The notes under the pieces: model-generated
What the model was told of the DNA's origin: nothing
Databases searched by the model: none
What the model saw: the letters and a program-made list of their open reading frames with translations, nothing else
In this document: positions 13,595-28,810 of the stretch, piece by piece
How positions within the stretch are numbered: position 1 is the first letter of the stretch
Layout of the letters: each line of letters opens with the position of its first letter
Position numbers and translations under genes: made by a program
NCBI RefSeq assembly: GCF_014217685.1
Contig: NZ_CP043653.1
Location: 2,670,419-2,734,418, forward strand
Source: Glaciihabitans sp. INWT7
GTDB taxonomy: Bacteria > Actinomycetota > Actinomycetes > Actinomycetales > Microbacteriaceae
DNA: 64,000 nucleotides
Direction: 5' to 3'

Positions 13595-14209
13595 ATGTTC
13601 GCGATCACCGCGGATCAGGTCGACAGTCGGCACCGACCGGATATCGCCGCTGCGACGATGCTCGCACTCGAATCACTGCTCGGCGCCGGGCTCGTGCTGC
13701 CGGTGGATCGCACGGCCGGCGACGAGATCCAGTTGCTTCTCGACACAGCCGACACCGCCCTCACCGCGATTCTCGCGCTCACCCGGGATGGCGAGTGGAG
13801 CGTGGGATGCGGGATCGGCGACGTGACTATCCCGCTGCCGAAAAACGCGCGTGAAGCCGGCGGGGCCGCGTTCGTCGCCGCCCGGGAGGCGGTGAATGAC
13901 GCGAAGAGACGAGATACTCGCTTCGCTCTTCGCAGTCCCGCGACGACTGAGGCCGCGGATGCCGAGGCCTTCGTCGACCTGCTCCTGAACCTGCGAGGGC
14001 GGCGGAGCACAGAGGGTTGGGAGATCTGCGACCTGCTCCTCGCCGGCAATAGCCAGGCAGAAGCGGCGAAACAGCTCGGGATCACGCCCCAGGCCGCGAG
14101 TAAACGAGCCCGCAGCGCGGCACTCCGCGTCGAGTTCGCGGCGAGGTCCCCCCTCGAACGTAGGCTCGCTGCCGTAGACCTCAGTGCAGGCGAAGGGAGA
14201 ACGTCGTGA
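13595..14209 (+). CDS. SatD-like protein with C-terminal helix-turn-helix
   Basis: A 204-residue protein. The N-terminus MFAITADQVDSR resembles the SatD family, whose members begin with a similar hydrophobic strand and DxVxSR. The middle (GDEIQLLLDT, then WSVGCGIGDV) also fits. Residues 150-185 (ICDLLLAGNSQAEAAKQLGI followed by TPQAASKRARSAAL) form a clear HTH, so DNA binding is likely. GAGGCGAGG precedes the ATG. It overlaps the next membrane gene by 4 nt (GTGA). Family assignment is from memory and moderately sure; the function of SatD proteins is poorly defined. Confidence 0.65.
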   Translation: MFAITADQVDSRHRPDIAAATMLALESLLGAGLVLPVDRTAGDEIQLLLDTADTALTAILALTRDGEWSVGCGIGDVTIPLPKNAREAGGAAFVAAREAVNDAKRRDTRFALRSPATTEAADAEAFVDLLLNLRGRRSTEGWEICDLLLAGNSQAEAAKQLGITPQAASKRARSAALRVEFAARSPLERRLAAVDLSAGEGRTS

Positions 14210-14775
14210 TCGTGCAGGTCGTGTTGTGGGTCTTGGCCATCGCCGTCATCGCCGCGGCGCTCGCGGTCTGTCTCGCCGCCATCCGCTTTCGGCTGCCGTC
14301 CCTCGCGCTTCTCGCTGCGGTGCCGGTGATCGCGGGGCTCGTCGGGCTCGCCCTCCGCGCCGGGGTTTCTGCGCCGAGCAACGCCGTGGCCGTGGTCGCG
14401 GGGATTCTGCTCGCGTTGCTCGGCATCATCGGCGGGAGCCCGGTCACCATCGCCGTGCTCGGCTTCTCCAGCCGGGGTTCGGCACCGGCTGTCGCGGGAG
14501 AACACGGCGGAATCGTGGTGAACGACGGGGTCCCGCCGCAGATCCATCGCGCCGAGGTGCTGCGGGGAGGCACGATCATCGGCTACCTCGAACGTCTGGC
14601 GCTCATCGCCGCCATCGTGCTCGGCCACCTCGAGATCGTGGCGGTGCTGATCGCCGTGAAGGGGCTCGGCCGGTTCTCCGAGCTCGACAGTCCGGAGATC
14701 CGTGAGCGGTTCATCATCGGCACCCTGGTCAGCCTGGTCTGGGCGGGCGCGTGCGCCCTGCTCATCGTGCTCTAG
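14206..14775 (+). CDS. Membrane protein partner of the SatD-like gene
   Basis: A 189-residue integral membrane protein with hydrophobic segments at about residues 3-25, 30-50, 58-90, 125-148 and 165-188. The C-terminal block ERLALIAAIVLGHLEIVAVL, then KGLGRFSELDS and RFIIGTLVSLVWA, resembles the end of DUF3307-type proteins that often follow satD. GTG at 14206 overlaps the satD-like TGA, and GAAGGGAGA lies upstream. Probably co-transcribed and functionally linked with the SatD-like protein; the role is unknown. Confidence 0.6.
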   Translation: MIVQVVLWVLAIAVIAAALAVCLAAIRFRLPSLALLAAVPVIAGLVGLALRAGVSAPSNAVAVVAGILLALLGIIGGSPVTIAVLGFSSRGSAPAVAGEHGGIVVNDGVPPQIHRAEVLRGGTIIGYLERLALIAAIVLGHLEIVAVLIAVKGLGRFSELDSPEIRERFIIGTLVSLVWAGACALLIVL

Positions 14776-14827
14776 CGGGTCACCCGCGCCGCTTCGGCAC
14801 ATGCGCCTTGTACGGCGAAACGCTGCG

Positions 14828-15385
14828 CTATCCCGGCAGCCAGAATCGCCAGGGGTAGTCGTCTGACCCTCCCGCGCCGGACACCCCGGTGCGCGGACCG
14901 GTCGCGAACGGCAGCGGATGCTGCGGCAGGCTCAACTCGAACGGCGGCGCAGCGAGATCCGCTCCCTCTTCGCCGAGGGTGATGCCTAGCGCCACGACCA
15001 GTCGGGCGGGCCCGCGTGCCAGGTCGGCATCCGTCTTCGATGTCGTGCGCCGCGCCCGGGCCAGCTCGACTCCGCAAACCACCTCGCCGCCGCGCATCAG
15101 CACGGCGGTCGCCGTGCCGGCGGGCGAGCACGTCACGTTGGCGCACACGTGCATGCCATAGGTGAAGTACGTGTAGAGATGACCCGGTTCTCCATACATC
15201 ACCGCGTTGCGCTTGCCCGGGCCGCGATACGCGTGCGATCCAGGATCGCGCTCTCCGAGATAGGCCTCCACTTCGGTGAGGCGCACCGCGACGGTGCCCT
15301 CGAGCGTGGTGTGGCTCAGGATCGCCCCGAGCAGAAGCGGCGCGACCTCGGTGGACGGGGCTTCGAAGAACTGCCGGTCGAACAT
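14828..15385 (-). CDS. mpg: 3-methyladenine DNA glycosylase (AAG/MPG family)
   Basis: Excises alkylated purines to start base-excision repair. The family core is visible: LLGAILSH at the N-terminus, TEVEAYLGERDPGSHAYRG with the catalytic Glu, NAVMYGEPGHLYTYFTYGMH and then LMRGGEV. At 185 residues it is slightly short for the family (about 200), mostly at the C-terminus. It begins 10 bp after the stop of the small membrane ORF that is coupled to argH, so it may be read from the end of the arg operon. Confidence 0.92.
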   Translation of the reverse strand: MFDRQFFEAPSTEVAPLLLGAILSHTTLEGTVAVRLTEVEAYLGERDPGSHAYRGPGKRNAVMYGEPGHLYTYFTYGMHVCANVTCSPAGTATAVLMRGGEVVCGVELARARRTTSKTDADLARGPARLVVALGITLGEEGADLAAPPFELSLPQHPLPFATGPRTGVSGAGGSDDYPWRFWLPG

Positions 15386-15395
15386 CGCCGGGTGC

Positions 15396-18177
<2,782 letters not shown>

Positions 18178-18219
18178 GTGTGGTGCTCCTTGTTTTAGTA
18201 GGTCAGTTTATTCGGTGCG

Positions 18220-19140
18220 CTACTGCTGCAGCAGCCAGGCCATCAGGGCCTTCTGCGCGTGCAGGCGATTCTCCGCCTCATCCCAGACCACGCTCTGCGC
18301 ACCGTCGATGACCTCGGCGGTGACCTCGTATCCCCGGTCGGCGGGAAGGCAGTGCAGGAAGAGCGCGTCGGGTTTCGCGAGCGCCATGAGCTCGGTGTCC
18401 ACCCGGTAGGAACCCAGCGTGGTGAGACGCTCGGCCTTCTCCTCCTCTTTGCCCATCGATACCCAGGTGTCGGTCACGACCACGTCGGCGCCGGCGACGG
18501 CTTCCACCGGATCCGTGTAGAGAGTGACCGATCCGCCTGTCTTCGCCGCCGCGCGATCGGCGGCCTCGACCACAGAATCGGTGGGGGCGTAGTCCACCGG
18601 CGAAGCGACGCGCACGTGCATTCCGGCGGTCGCACCCGCGAGCAGATAAGACTGGGCCATGTTGCTCGCGCCGTCCCCGAGGAAGGTGACGGTGAGGCCG
18701 GCAAGGGATCCGCGGTGCTCACGGATGGTGAGCAGGTCGGCAAGCAACTGGCAGGGGTGGAAATCATCCGAGAGCCCGTTGATCACCGGGACTGTGGTGC
18801 CGAGAGCCATCTCCTCCAGCCCAGACTGGGCGAAAGTGCGCCAGACGATGGCGGCGACCTGACGTTCGAGCACGCGGGCCGTGTCGGCGGCAGTCTCCTT
18901 GCCCCCGAGCTGGCTGTTGGCGGTGGAGATGATGAGCGGAATGCCACCGAGCTCCGCGATACCGACGGCGAACGAGACGCGCGTGCGCGTCGACGACTTG
19001 TCGAAGATCACGGCGACGGTCTGCGGCCCCGCGAGGGGGCGAGTGCCGAAGCGATCCTTCTTGAGTTCGACCGCGAGGTCGAGGATCGCGGTCTGTTCGG
19101 CCTGGCTGAGGTCGTCGTCGCGCAGGAAGTGTCGGGTCAT
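18220..19140 (-). CDS. argF: Ornithine carbamoyltransferase
   Basis: Makes citrulline from ornithine and carbamoyl phosphate. Carbamoyl-phosphate loop SSTRTRVSF, the LLADLLTI region ([12 protein letters not shown]) and the C-terminal [10 protein letters not shown] are all present in 306 residues. The ATG overlaps the argD stop (ATGA). Confidence 0.96.
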   Translation of the reverse strand: MTRHFLRDDDLSQAEQTAILDLAVELKKDRFGTRPLAGPQTVAVIFDKSSTRTRVSFAVGIAELGGIPLIISTANSQLGGKETAADTARVLERQVAAIVWRTFAQSGLEEMALGTTVPVINGLSDDFHPCQLLADLLTIREHRGSLAGLTVTFLGDGASNMAQSYLLAGATAGMHVRVASPVDYAPTDSVVEAADRAAAKTGGSVTLYTDPVEAVAGADVVVTDTWVSMGKEEEKAERLTTLGSYRVDTELMALAKPDALFLHCLPADRGYEVTAEVIDGAQSVVWDEAENRLHAQKALMAWLLQQ

Positions 19141-20336
19141 TTCGCGTCCAATGTGAGGGTCTGCAGGGCGAGGCTGAACTTCTCGCGGAACTCGTCGAGC
19201 TCGGCATCTCCGACGATGAGTGGCGGGGCGATTCGGATGCTCGAGTCGTTGGGGGCATTGATGATGAGCCCGTTGGCGAAGGCCGCCGCCGAGAGTGCCC
19301 CGGCGACGGGCTGGGAGAGACCGAGGCCGATGAGAGCCCCCTGGCCACGGATCTCGGTGATGAGCGGAGAGCCGAGGGCGTCGATGATGGCGTGCAACTT
19401 CGCGCCGATCGCCGAGGCGTTCTCGATCAGTCCGGCCCGCTCGATCTCGCCGAGCACGGCGTTTCCTGCCGCTGTTGCCAGCGGGTTCCCCCCGAAGGTG
19501 CTGCCGTGCTGGCCCGGCTGGAACAGCTCGGATGCTGCACCGAAGGTCACGAGCGCACCGATCGGAACCCCTCCGGCAATGCCCTTCGCCAGAGCGAGAG
19601 CATCCGGGACGACAGCGGTCTGCTGGAAGGCGAACCAGGTGCCGGTGCGTCCCACGCCGGTCTGGATCTCATCCAGGATCAGCAGCGCGCCGTTCTCGGT
19701 GGCGAGTTCCCTGGCGCGCTCGAGGAATCCCTGCGGAAGGTCGAGCACACCCGCCTCTCCCTTGATCGGCTCGATGAAGATCGCTGCGACCGTGTCATCC
19801 ATCGCCGCTTCGAGCGCCGCGATGGTCGTGTCGATGTGCTCAACTCCGGGCAGCAGCGGTTCGAAGGCCTCACGCAACGCGGTCTTGCCGGTGAGCGAGA
19901 GCGAGCCCATCGTGCGCCCGTGGAAGGAGTTGATCAGGGAGAGGATGCGCGTGCGCCGACCGTCTCCCCGGTTGAGGCGGGCGAGCTTGATCGCCGCCTC
20001 GATCGCCTCGGCCCCCGAGTTCGCGAAGAACACCCGGCCAGCATCGCCCGCGCCCGTGATGCGACGCAGGCGTTCGGCGAGCTCGAGCTGGGGCGGGGAG
20101 GCGAAATAGTTGGAGACGTGCGCGAGCGTCGCTACCTGGCGACTCACGGCATCCACGAGCACCGGATGCGCGTGGCCGAGCGCGTTGACGGCGATGCCCG
20201 CGAGGAAGTCGAGGTAACGGTTGCCGTCGACGTCCCACACGTGGGCACCCTCACCGCGTTCGAGCATGGCGAGCGGGGGCGCGAGGGAGCCCATCATCGC
20301 GTCGCCGAAGCGTTCGCGCCAGTCGTGCGTGTCCAT
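19137..20336 (-). CDS. argD: Acetylornithine aminotransferase
   Basis: PLP enzyme of the fold-type I class, converting N-acetylglutamate semialdehyde to N-acetylornithine. The segment [18 protein letters not shown] contains the PLP-ring Asp, and the Schiff-base Lys is in [10 protein letters not shown]. The ATG 20334-20336 overlaps the argB stop by one base (TGATG), giving 399 residues. Possibly also succinyl-diaminopimelate aminotransferase, as in other bacteria. Confidence 0.95.
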   Translation of the reverse strand: MDTHDWRERFGDAMMGSLAPPLAMLERGEGAHVWDVDGNRYLDFLAGIAVNALGHAHPVLVDAVSRQVATLAHVSNYFASPPQLELAERLRRITGAGDAGRVFFANSGAEAIEAAIKLARLNRGDGRRTRILSLINSFHGRTMGSLSLTGKTALREAFEPLLPGVEHIDTTIAALEAAMDDTVAAIFIEPIKGEAGVLDLPQGFLERARELATENGALLILDEIQTGVGRTGTWFAFQQTAVVPDALALAKGIAGGVPIGALVTFGAASELFQPGQHGSTFGGNPLATAAGNAVLGEIERAGLIENASAIGAKLHAIIDALGSPLITEIRGQGALIGLGLSQPVAGALSAAAFANGLIINAPNDSSIRIAPPLIVGDAELDEFREKFSLALQTLTLDAK

Positions 20337-21232
20337 CACAGGTCCTTTCCGGAAACCACTTCGGTGCCGATCCCCTCGGCGGTGAACGCCTCGAGCAGGA
20401 TCGAATGCAAAACGCGACCATCGATGATGGCGGCCTTGGGAACTCCGCCGTCGACCGCGTCGAGGCACGCCGTCATCTTGGGGATCATCCCGGATTCGAG
20501 GGACGGGAGGAGCTGACGCAACTGGGTCGAGTCGATCGTGGAGATGAGGGAATCGCGATCGGGCCAGTCGCGATAGAGACCGGCGACATCGGTGAGGATC
20601 ACGAGTTTCTCCGCCTGGAGGGCGATGGCGAGGGAGGCCGCGGCCGAGTCGGCATTCACATTGAGGGACTGCCCGGGGTTGTCGGCATCCGGAGCAATGG
20701 AGGAGATCACGGGGATCTGACCGGCGTCGAGGATGGCGTGGACTACCGCCGGATCCACGGCCGTGACGTCGCCGACGAGCCCGAGGTCGACGTGTTCCCC
20801 GTCGACCACCGTGCCGCGCCGGGTGCCGGAGAACAGCCCGTCGGTCTCGCCCGACAGAGCCTGCGCGTCGATGCCGTGGGAGTCGATGAGGGTCGCGATC
20901 TCCGGGCCGACGCGGGTGGTGAGCACTTCACGCACCACCGAGATGGCCTCGGCGGAGGTCACGCGGAGGCCTCCACGGAATTCGTTCGGGATGCCCCGGG
21001 CGGCGAGCTCGGCGGAGATCTGTGGCCCCCCGCCGTGCACGACGACCGGTCGGACGCCCACCTGACGCAGGAAGACCATGTCTTCGGCGAAGGCGTGCTT
21101 GAGCTCGTCGTTGACCATGGCGTTGCCGCCGAACTTGACCACGATGGTCTTGCCGTGGAAACGCTGCAGCCACGGCAGGGATTCGATGAGGGCGGATGCC
21201 TTCGCGGATGCTTCCCTCGAGTGCGCGCCCAT
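20336..21232 (-). CDS. argB: Acetylglutamate kinase
   Basis: Phosphorylates N-acetylglutamate, usually the feedback-controlled step. Amino-acid-kinase motifs: VVKFGGNAM at residues 31-39, [11 protein letters not shown] and the C-terminal [20 protein letters not shown]. 298 residues. An N-terminal helix ([21 protein letters not shown]) precedes the catalytic domain, like that of arginine-sensitive hexameric forms. TGATG overlaps join it to argJ and argD. Confidence 0.96.
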   Translation of the reverse strand: MGAHSREASAKASALIESLPWLQRFHGKTIVVKFGGNAMVNDELKHAFAEDMVFLRQVGVRPVVVHGGGPQISAELAARGIPNEFRGGLRVTSAEAISVVREVLTTRVGPEIATLIDSHGIDAQALSGETDGLFSGTRRGTVVDGEHVDLGLVGDVTAVDPAVVHAILDAGQIPVISSIAPDADNPGQSLNVNADSAAASLAIALQAEKLVILTDVAGLYRDWPDRDSLISTIDSTQLRQLLPSLESGMIPKMTACLDAVDGGVPKAAIIDGRVLHSILLEAFTAEGIGTEVVSGKDL

Positions 21233-22383
21233 CAGCTGGAGTACGCGCTGTTCTCGTGCACGTAGTCGTGGGTGAGGTCGTTCGTCCAGACCGTGGCGGT
21301 GGACGACCCGGCGTGCAGGTCGATCAACAGGTGCATGGCGCGACCGGTGAGGTCGACGCTCTCCCGCGGCTGATCGGGCTCGCCCTTGTGCGCGACCCGA
21401 ACGCCGTTCATCGACACGTCGATGTCGTAGGGGTCGAAGGCGGCCTGCGTCGTGCCGACGGCCGCGAGCACCCGGCCCCAGTTGGGGTCGTTGCCGAAGA
21501 CCGCCGCCTTGAAGAGGTTGTTGCGGGCCACGGCCCGGCCCACCTCGACGGCTTCGTCTTCGGAGGCCGAGTTGACCACTTCGATCGTGATGTCATGGGC
21601 CGCGCCCTCGGCATCCTGCTGCAGCTGGGTGGCCAGGTCTTCGCAGAGTGCGGTGAGAGCCGAGGTGAACTCCTCGATCGTCGGCGAGATGCCGGATGCG
21701 GCGGAGGCGAGCAGTGCGACGGTGTCGTTGGTCGACATCGCGCCGTCCGAGTCGAGGCGGTCGAAGGTCACCCGAGTGGCGTGGCGCAGTGCCGCGTCCA
21801 GCTGGCCGGAATCGAGCGCGGCGTCGGTCGTGATCACGACGAGCATGGTCGCGAGCCCCGGAGCGAGCATTCCCGCACCCTTCGCCATGCCACCGATCGA
21901 CCAGCCCTCGCCCTGGGCGACAGCCTGCTTGGGATGCGTGTCGGTGGTCATGATCGCCGTCGCTGCATCCAGTCCCCCGTCTTCCCGCAGGAAGGCGTGA
22001 GCCGCGGTGACACCGAAGCTCACCTTCTGAAGGTCGAGCTGGTCGCCGATGAGGCCGGTGGAGCACACGAGGACATCAGTGGCGGAACTGCCGAGAAGGG
22101 ATGCCGCGTGCTCCGCCGTCGCGTGAGTCACCTGGAATCCGCGCGCGCCGGTGTAGCAATTCGCGCCGCCCGAGTTGAGCACGACGGCGTTGACGATGCC
22201 ATCCGCGATCACCTGCTGCGACCAGATCACCGGATTCGCCTTGGCACGATTGCTCGTGAACACCGCAGCCGCCGCCTGGCTCGGCCCCTGGTTGACGACG
22301 AGTGCGACATCCTTGCCGCCCTTGCCCTTGAGGCCCGACTCGACTCCGGCTGCGACAAAACCTCTGGGGTGGGTGACGCTCAT
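21232..22383 (-). CDS. argJ: Glutamate N-acetyltransferase / ornithine acetyltransferase
   Basis: Transfers acetyl from acetylornithine to glutamate, so the pathway is cyclic. Ntn-type enzyme that cleaves itself before a Thr; the site is [13 protein letters not shown] near residue 180. Also present: [14 protein letters not shown] and FGNDPNWGR. 383 residues. The ATG overlaps the argC stop (ATGA). Confidence 0.95.
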   Translation of the reverse strand: MSVTHPRGFVAAGVESGLKGKGGKDVALVVNQGPSQAAAAVFTSNRAKANPVIWSQQVIADGIVNAVVLNSGGANCYTGARGFQVTHATAEHAASLLGSSATDVLVCSTGLIGDQLDLQKVSFGVTAAHAFLREDGGLDAATAIMTTDTHPKQAVAQGEGWSIGGMAKGAGMLAPGLATMLVVITTDAALDSGQLDAALRHATRVTFDRLDSDGAMSTNDTVALLASAASGISPTIEEFTSALTALCEDLATQLQQDAEGAAHDITIEVVNSASEDEAVEVGRAVARNNLFKAAVFGNDPNWGRVLAAVGTTQAAFDPYDIDVSMNGVRVAHKGEPDQPRESVDLTGRAMHLLIDLHAGSSTATVWTNDLTHDYVHENSAYSS

Positions 22384-23423
22384 GGTGCAACTCCGTCGAT
22401 CGGAAGGCCGCTGGTCTCGTCGAGTCCCAGGGCGATATTGGCTGATTGGATGGCGGCGCCCGCAGTGCCTTTGACGAGGTTGTCGAGGGCCGTGACGGTG
22501 ACGACGCGACCGGCAGCCTCGTCGACCGCGAGGCCGATGAGGGCGGTGTTGGAGCCGAGCACGTCACCGGTGCGGGGCATCCGGCCCTCTGGCAGCAGGT
22601 GCACGAAAGGTTCGTCGGCGTAGGCGGACTCCCACGCGGCGCGGATGTCGCCCGCCGACACTCCCGGCACGAGGCGAGCCGTCGAGGTGGCGAGGATGCC
22701 GCGTGCCATCGGCACGATCACCGGAGTGAAGGAGATCGTCGGGGACGTGGCCCCCGCCGCACGCAGGGACTGCTGGATCTCGGGGATGTGGCGATGGGTG
22801 CCGCCGACGGCATAGGGATTGGCCGACCCGAGGATCTCGCTCGCTAGATTCTCGAGCTTGAGGCTCTTGCCCGCGCCGGATGGTCCGACCGCGAGCACCG
22901 CGACGAGGTCGCGCTCCTCGATCACCCCGGCCGAGATACCCGGCGCGAGCGCGAGTGAGACGGTGCTCGCATTGCAGCCGGGAGCGGCGATGCGGGTGGC
23001 GCCGACGAGGGCCGCGCGCTGCTTGCCGGCTCCCACGGGGAGTTCCGGCACGCCGTACGCCCAGGCGCCGAAGTACTCGCCGCCGTAGAACGCCGCCCAG
23101 TCCGCGGCATCCGAGAGGCGGTGATCGGCGCCGCAATCGATGACGAGGCTGTCATCACCGAGGTGGGCGGTGAGCTCCCCCGACTTGCCGTGCGGCAGCG
23201 CGAGAAACACCAGGTCGTGGCCGCGCAGCACCTCTGGCGTGCTCGGCTGAAGCGTGAGCTGGCCGAAGGAGCGCAGATGCGGCTGCACCTCGGACAGCGA
23301 TTGGCCCGCGTTCTGGAAGGCGGTGACCGTGACCACCTGGAACTCGGGATGCTGGGACAGCAGCCGAAGCAGCTCCCCGCCCGCATAGCCGCTGGCACCG
23401 GCCACGGCAACGGAATAGGACAT
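22380..23423 (-). CDS. argC: N-acetyl-gamma-glutamyl-phosphate reductase
   Basis: NADPH-dependent reduction of acetylglutamyl phosphate. Rossmann motif [16 protein letters not shown] at the N-terminus and the active-site Cys in [14 protein letters not shown] (residue about 150). 347 residues. First structural gene of the arg operon. AAGGTG lies seven bases before the ATG. ACACC 50 nt upstream could pair with GGTGT of this RBS. Confidence 0.95.
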   Translation of the reverse strand: MSYSVAVAGASGYAGGELLRLLSQHPEFQVVTVTAFQNAGQSLSEVQPHLRSFGQLTLQPSTPEVLRGHDLVFLALPHGKSGELTAHLGDDSLVIDCGADHRLSDAADWAAFYGGEYFGAWAYGVPELPVGAGKQRAALVGATRIAAPGCNASTVSLALAPGISAGVIEERDLVAVLAVGPSGAGKSLKLENLASEILGSANPYAVGGTHRHIPEIQQSLRAAGATSPTISFTPVIVPMARGILATSTARLVPGVSAGDIRAAWESAYADEPFVHLLPEGRMPRTGDVLGSNTALIGLAVDEAAGRVVTVTALDNLVKGTAGAAIQSANIALGLDETSGLPIDGVAP

Positions 23424-23506
23424 GGTTACACCTTATTGAGAGTGGATCGACGAGGCCTGGTGCGGCGGCGCTGGTGTCGGATCATGATGCCGGATTCGGC
23501 AGTCGA

Positions 23507-23620
23507 TCAGACGGAGAGCGTCGCCTGCAGTCGCTGTCCGCGACGGTCCGAGCGCAGGCGGAGACCGCGGCGCACGGACGTGCGGCGTTCGGTCGAACCG
23601 GCGATGCGAAGGATGTCCAC
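23507..23620 (-). CDS. Candidate Arg-rich leader peptide of the arg operon
   Basis: A 37-residue frame from GTG 23618-23620 to TGA 23507-23509, between pheT and argC. Ten residues are Arg, including three RR pairs (ERRTSVRRGLRLRSDRR). TAGGCT lies exactly six bases before the GTG with no RBS, matching the leaderless promoters of other genes here. It ends 83 bp before argC. A ribosome-stalling or attenuation role is inferred from Arg content, position and the lack of argR. High GC inflates Arg codons by chance, so this is a candidate only. Confidence 0.5.
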   Translation of the reverse strand: MDILRIAGSTERRTSVRRGLRLRSDRRGQRLQATLSV

Positions 23621-23626
23621 CTCTCG

Positions 23627-23632
23627 AGCCTA
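23627..23632 (-). promoter_or_regulatory. -10 box in front of the arg leader ORF
   Basis: TAGGCT on the minus strand, six bases before the leader GTG. Just upstream the palindrome GCGGATGTCCGC (23633-23644) could be an operator. No good -35 box is seen. Confidence 0.45.
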
Positions 23633-23654
23633 GCGGACATCCGCCCGCCTCCCG

Positions 23655-26170
23655 CTACTCGCGGATGCCCGCGCCGAATCGCTCGGCGGCGAGGGCGGCT
23701 CCGGCGAGCTTCGCCTCGGTTGCCTCCGGTGCCGTGAGAGTGCGGTCGTCGGCCCGGAAACGCAGGGCGAAGGTGAGTGACTTCGATCCTTCCGCGATGC
23801 CCGATCCGCGGTAGTCGTCCACGAGGTTGGCCACCTCAAGAAGCGGCCCCGCCCCCTCGACGATCGATGACAGCACTTCGCCAGCCGGCACCTCCGCCCC
23901 GAGCACGAGCGAGAGGTCCTGGGTTGCCGCGGGGTAGGCGGCGATCGGGCGTGGCGAGACCTCGGCCTCGGCCAGCTCGATGAGCAGGCCGAGTTCGAGC
24001 TCGAGCACCGCGGTGACCCGGGGAAGGTCCAGTTCGTCGGCGAGGGCCGGGAGCAACTCCCCCGCGAATCCGATGCTCCGATCGCCGAAGAACAGCTCGG
24101 CGGTGCGCCCCGGGTGCAGGGAATGGTGCGAGCCCTTGGCGACCGAGATCGTGGCGCCGAGCGCCTGACCGACCTGGCGAGCCGTGTCGAGCGCATCCGC
24201 CACCCCGTGCTGGATCGCGGGCTGGCCGGGCTGCTTCGAGACCGCGGCGCCGGTGAACAGTGCCGCGACGCGAAGAGGCTGCGGGGGGATGCTGCCGAGC
24301 AGATCCGCGAGCTCCGCGCTCGTCGGGCGGATGATCCCGGAGGGCAGGTCACCACTTCCGTAGCGCACGCCGGACTCCGGTCGGAACACCGATCCGATCT
24401 CGTAGAGGGCGAGATCCACGAGTCCGCGGGAGAGGTTGCGGCGGGCGATCTCGATGAGTCCGGGAAGCAGAGAGGTGCGAAGGAACGGCGCCTCGCCGTC
24501 GAGCGGGTTCGCGAGGCGGATGGCGGGGACCACTCCCGCAACGGACGCGCCGAAGCTGTCGTTGGCGCGCTTCGACACGAAGGGATAGGAGAGCACCTCG
24601 GTGGCACCGGCGGAGGCGAGCAGCTGCGCCGTGGATCGACGGAGTCGTTGCTCGCGCGTGAGGCCGCGCCCGGGAGGAGCGGTGGGCAGCACCGCGGGAA
24701 TGCGGTCGTAGCCCACGATGCGGGCCACTTCCTCGGCGAGGGTCGCCTTGTCGGTGAGGTCGGGGCGCCAGCTCGGAGGGGTCACCGAGAGCGCGTGGTC
24801 GATCGGCTCGATCGATCCGCCGATGTCCGTGAGGGAACGCAGGATCTCGACATCCGAGTAGTCGGCGCCGACGAGACCGGCGATATAGCCGTCCGGCAGC
24901 ACGATCGGCTCGCGCGGAGCAACGTCGAACAGGCGGGAGCTCTCGGGGTCGGCTTGCCCATCGGCGAGCTGCAGGAGCAGTTCGACGACCCGGGCGGCGG
25001 CGGCATCCGCGACCTCGGGATCGACACCGCGCTCGAACCGGCGGGACGCTTCACTCGGCAGTTTGTGGCGGCGGGCGGAGCGGGCGATCGACACGGGGTC
25101 GAAGTTCGCCGCCTCGACGAGAACGTTCGTGGTGGTCGCACCGATCTCGGTGGAGGCTCCGCCCATCACGCCGGCGAGCCCGATCGGCCCGGAGTCGTCG
25201 GTGATCAGCAGGTCCTGCGGATCGAGAGTGCGGGTCTGGTCGTCGAGGGTCACGAGCTTCTCGCCGGGCTCGGCACGGCGAACGACCAGCCCTCCGCTGA
25301 CCCGGTCGAGGTCGTAGCCATGGGTCGGCTGGCCGAGCTCGAGCATCACGTAGTTGGTGATGTCGACGACCAGCGAGATGGAGCGGATGCCGGCGAGGCT
25401 CAGTCTCGCGATCATCCACGGCGGGGTGGGGCGGCCGGCATCGATGCCGCGCACCGTGCGGGTGACGAAGACGGTGGAGCCGACGCGCCCGCGGATCGGG
25501 GCGCGGTCGTCGATCACGGGCACGGGTCTCGATACGGAGCTCGATGCTCCGTCGTCGCTCGCCACTCGACCACCGAGGACGGCCGGGTCGCGGAAAGCAG
25601 CCCCGGTGGCGTGCGCGTACTCTCGGGCGACGCCGCGGATGGAGAAGGCGTAGCCGCGGTCTGGGGTGACGTTGATCTCGACGGCCCAGTCGTCGAGGCC
25701 GAGCAGTGCCGTGGCATCCGCTCCCACCTCGGGGTCGAGGCCGAGCGAGGCGAGACGCAGGATGCCGTCGTGCTCCTCACCGAGACCGAGCTCGCGCGCA
25801 GACGCGATCATGCCGTCGGAGACGTGACCGTAGGTCTTGCGAGCCGCGATGGGGAACGGGCCAGGCAGGATCGCCCCGGGCAGGGAGACGACGACCTTGT
25901 CGCCGACGATGAAGTTGTGCGCGCCGCAGACGATACCTCGGGGCTCGGCCTCCCCCACATCCACCTGGCACCAGTTGATGGTCTTGCCGTTGGACTGCGG
26001 CTCCGGCGTGAACTCCAGCACCTTGCCGACGACGATCGGCCCGCTGAGGCCGAAGTCGTGGATGGCCTCCTCTTCGAAGCCCACGCTCACCAGCGCGGCA
26101 TGAACTTCCTCCGGGGTGACGTCGAGCGGGATATCGACGAACTCCCGCAGCCACGAGATCGGGACGCGCA

Positions 26171-26171
<1 letters not shown>
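23655..26171 (-). CDS. pheT: Phenylalanyl-tRNA synthetase beta subunit
   Basis: 838 residues, normal for bacterial PheT. Domains in order: N-terminal region with tRNA-binding EMAP-like fold (IVVGKVLEFTPEP, then GIVCGAHNF), B3/B4 editing domain, B5 DNA-binding-like domain, catalytic-like module and a C-terminal anticodon-binding FDX-ACB domain (PRPIAAYPAATQDLSLVLG). The ATG overlaps the pheS stop by one base (TGATG). Works as an alpha2-beta2 complex. Confidence 0.96.
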
Positions 26172-28084
<1,913 letters not shown>

Positions 28085-28088
<4 letters not shown>

Positions 28089-28732
28089 CGGGCCACCACC
28101 CATCTCTTTTCCAGTCGTGACGAGAGGATCCCGAGCGGGATGGTGATCACCAGGTAGAAGAAGGCGACGCCGAGCAGGATCGGGACTATCGAGTTGCCGT
28201 TCCCGTTGGCGAGCGCCTTGCCCACCGTGAAGAGTTCCGCCACGAAGAATCCACCGGCGACGGAGGTGTTCTTGGCAAGGGCGACCAGCACGTTGACCAG
28301 GGGCGGGATCACCATGCGGAAGGCCTGGGGAAGGATGATGAGCGTGAGCGCCTGGCCGAAACCCATCCCGAGGCTGCGTGCCGCCTCCGCCTGTCCGATG
28401 GGTACGCCGTTAACGCCGGATCGGAGTGCCTCCGCGACGAAGGGCGCGGTATAGAGGGTGAGGCCCACCAACGCCGCCGGGAAATACGGGATCCGGGGGG
28501 TGAGCTGGGGAAGAACGAACGCGAAGAACAGCAGAACGAGCGTGAGGGGCGTGTTACGAAGCATCTCCGTGTAGGCGGCCGCCGCCCCACGAAGACCCGC
28601 GACCGGAGAGATGCGCATCGCCGCAACGATGGTGCCGAGGATGATCGCAGAGACGCCGGCGATGACGAACAGTGACAGCGTGACGCCGAATCCCTGCAAG
28701 TACAACGGCAGGTTGTCGATCACCGCGTTCAT
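28085..28732 (-). CDS. gluC: Glutamate-type ABC transporter permease (GluC-like)
   Basis: 215-residue permease with about five membrane helices. The EAA loop is ALRSGVNGVPIGQAEAARSL, followed by LTLIILPQAFRMVIPPLVN. The ATG is separated from gluB by 78 bp holding a strong hairpin. Pairs with GluD to form the channel. Confidence 0.9.
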
Positions 28733-28757
28733 GGATCGTTCCCGTCGAGAGTCGTGG

Positions 28758-28796
28758 ATCGGGGTGGTGGCCGCCGCGGCGGCCCACCACCCCGAT
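28758..28796 (-). other. Strong intercistronic hairpin between gluB and gluC
   Basis: A 13-bp perfect outer stem (ATCGGGGTGGTGG / CCACCACCCCGAT) continues inward as CCGCCG / CGGCGG with one bulged base. It starts 15 bp after the gluB stop and has no U-run. Such structures commonly stabilise the binding-protein mRNA or reduce permease expression. Confidence 0.7.
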
Positions 28797-28810
28797 GGGT
28801 GAGGAGTCGG

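Noticed and set aside
18259-20109. 616-codon plus-strand frame opposite argF and argD
   Set aside because: Antisense shadow with no motif.
23440-23506. Classical terminator-type attenuator before argC
   Set aside because: No stem followed by a T-run was found; only weaker pairing with the argC RBS is possible.
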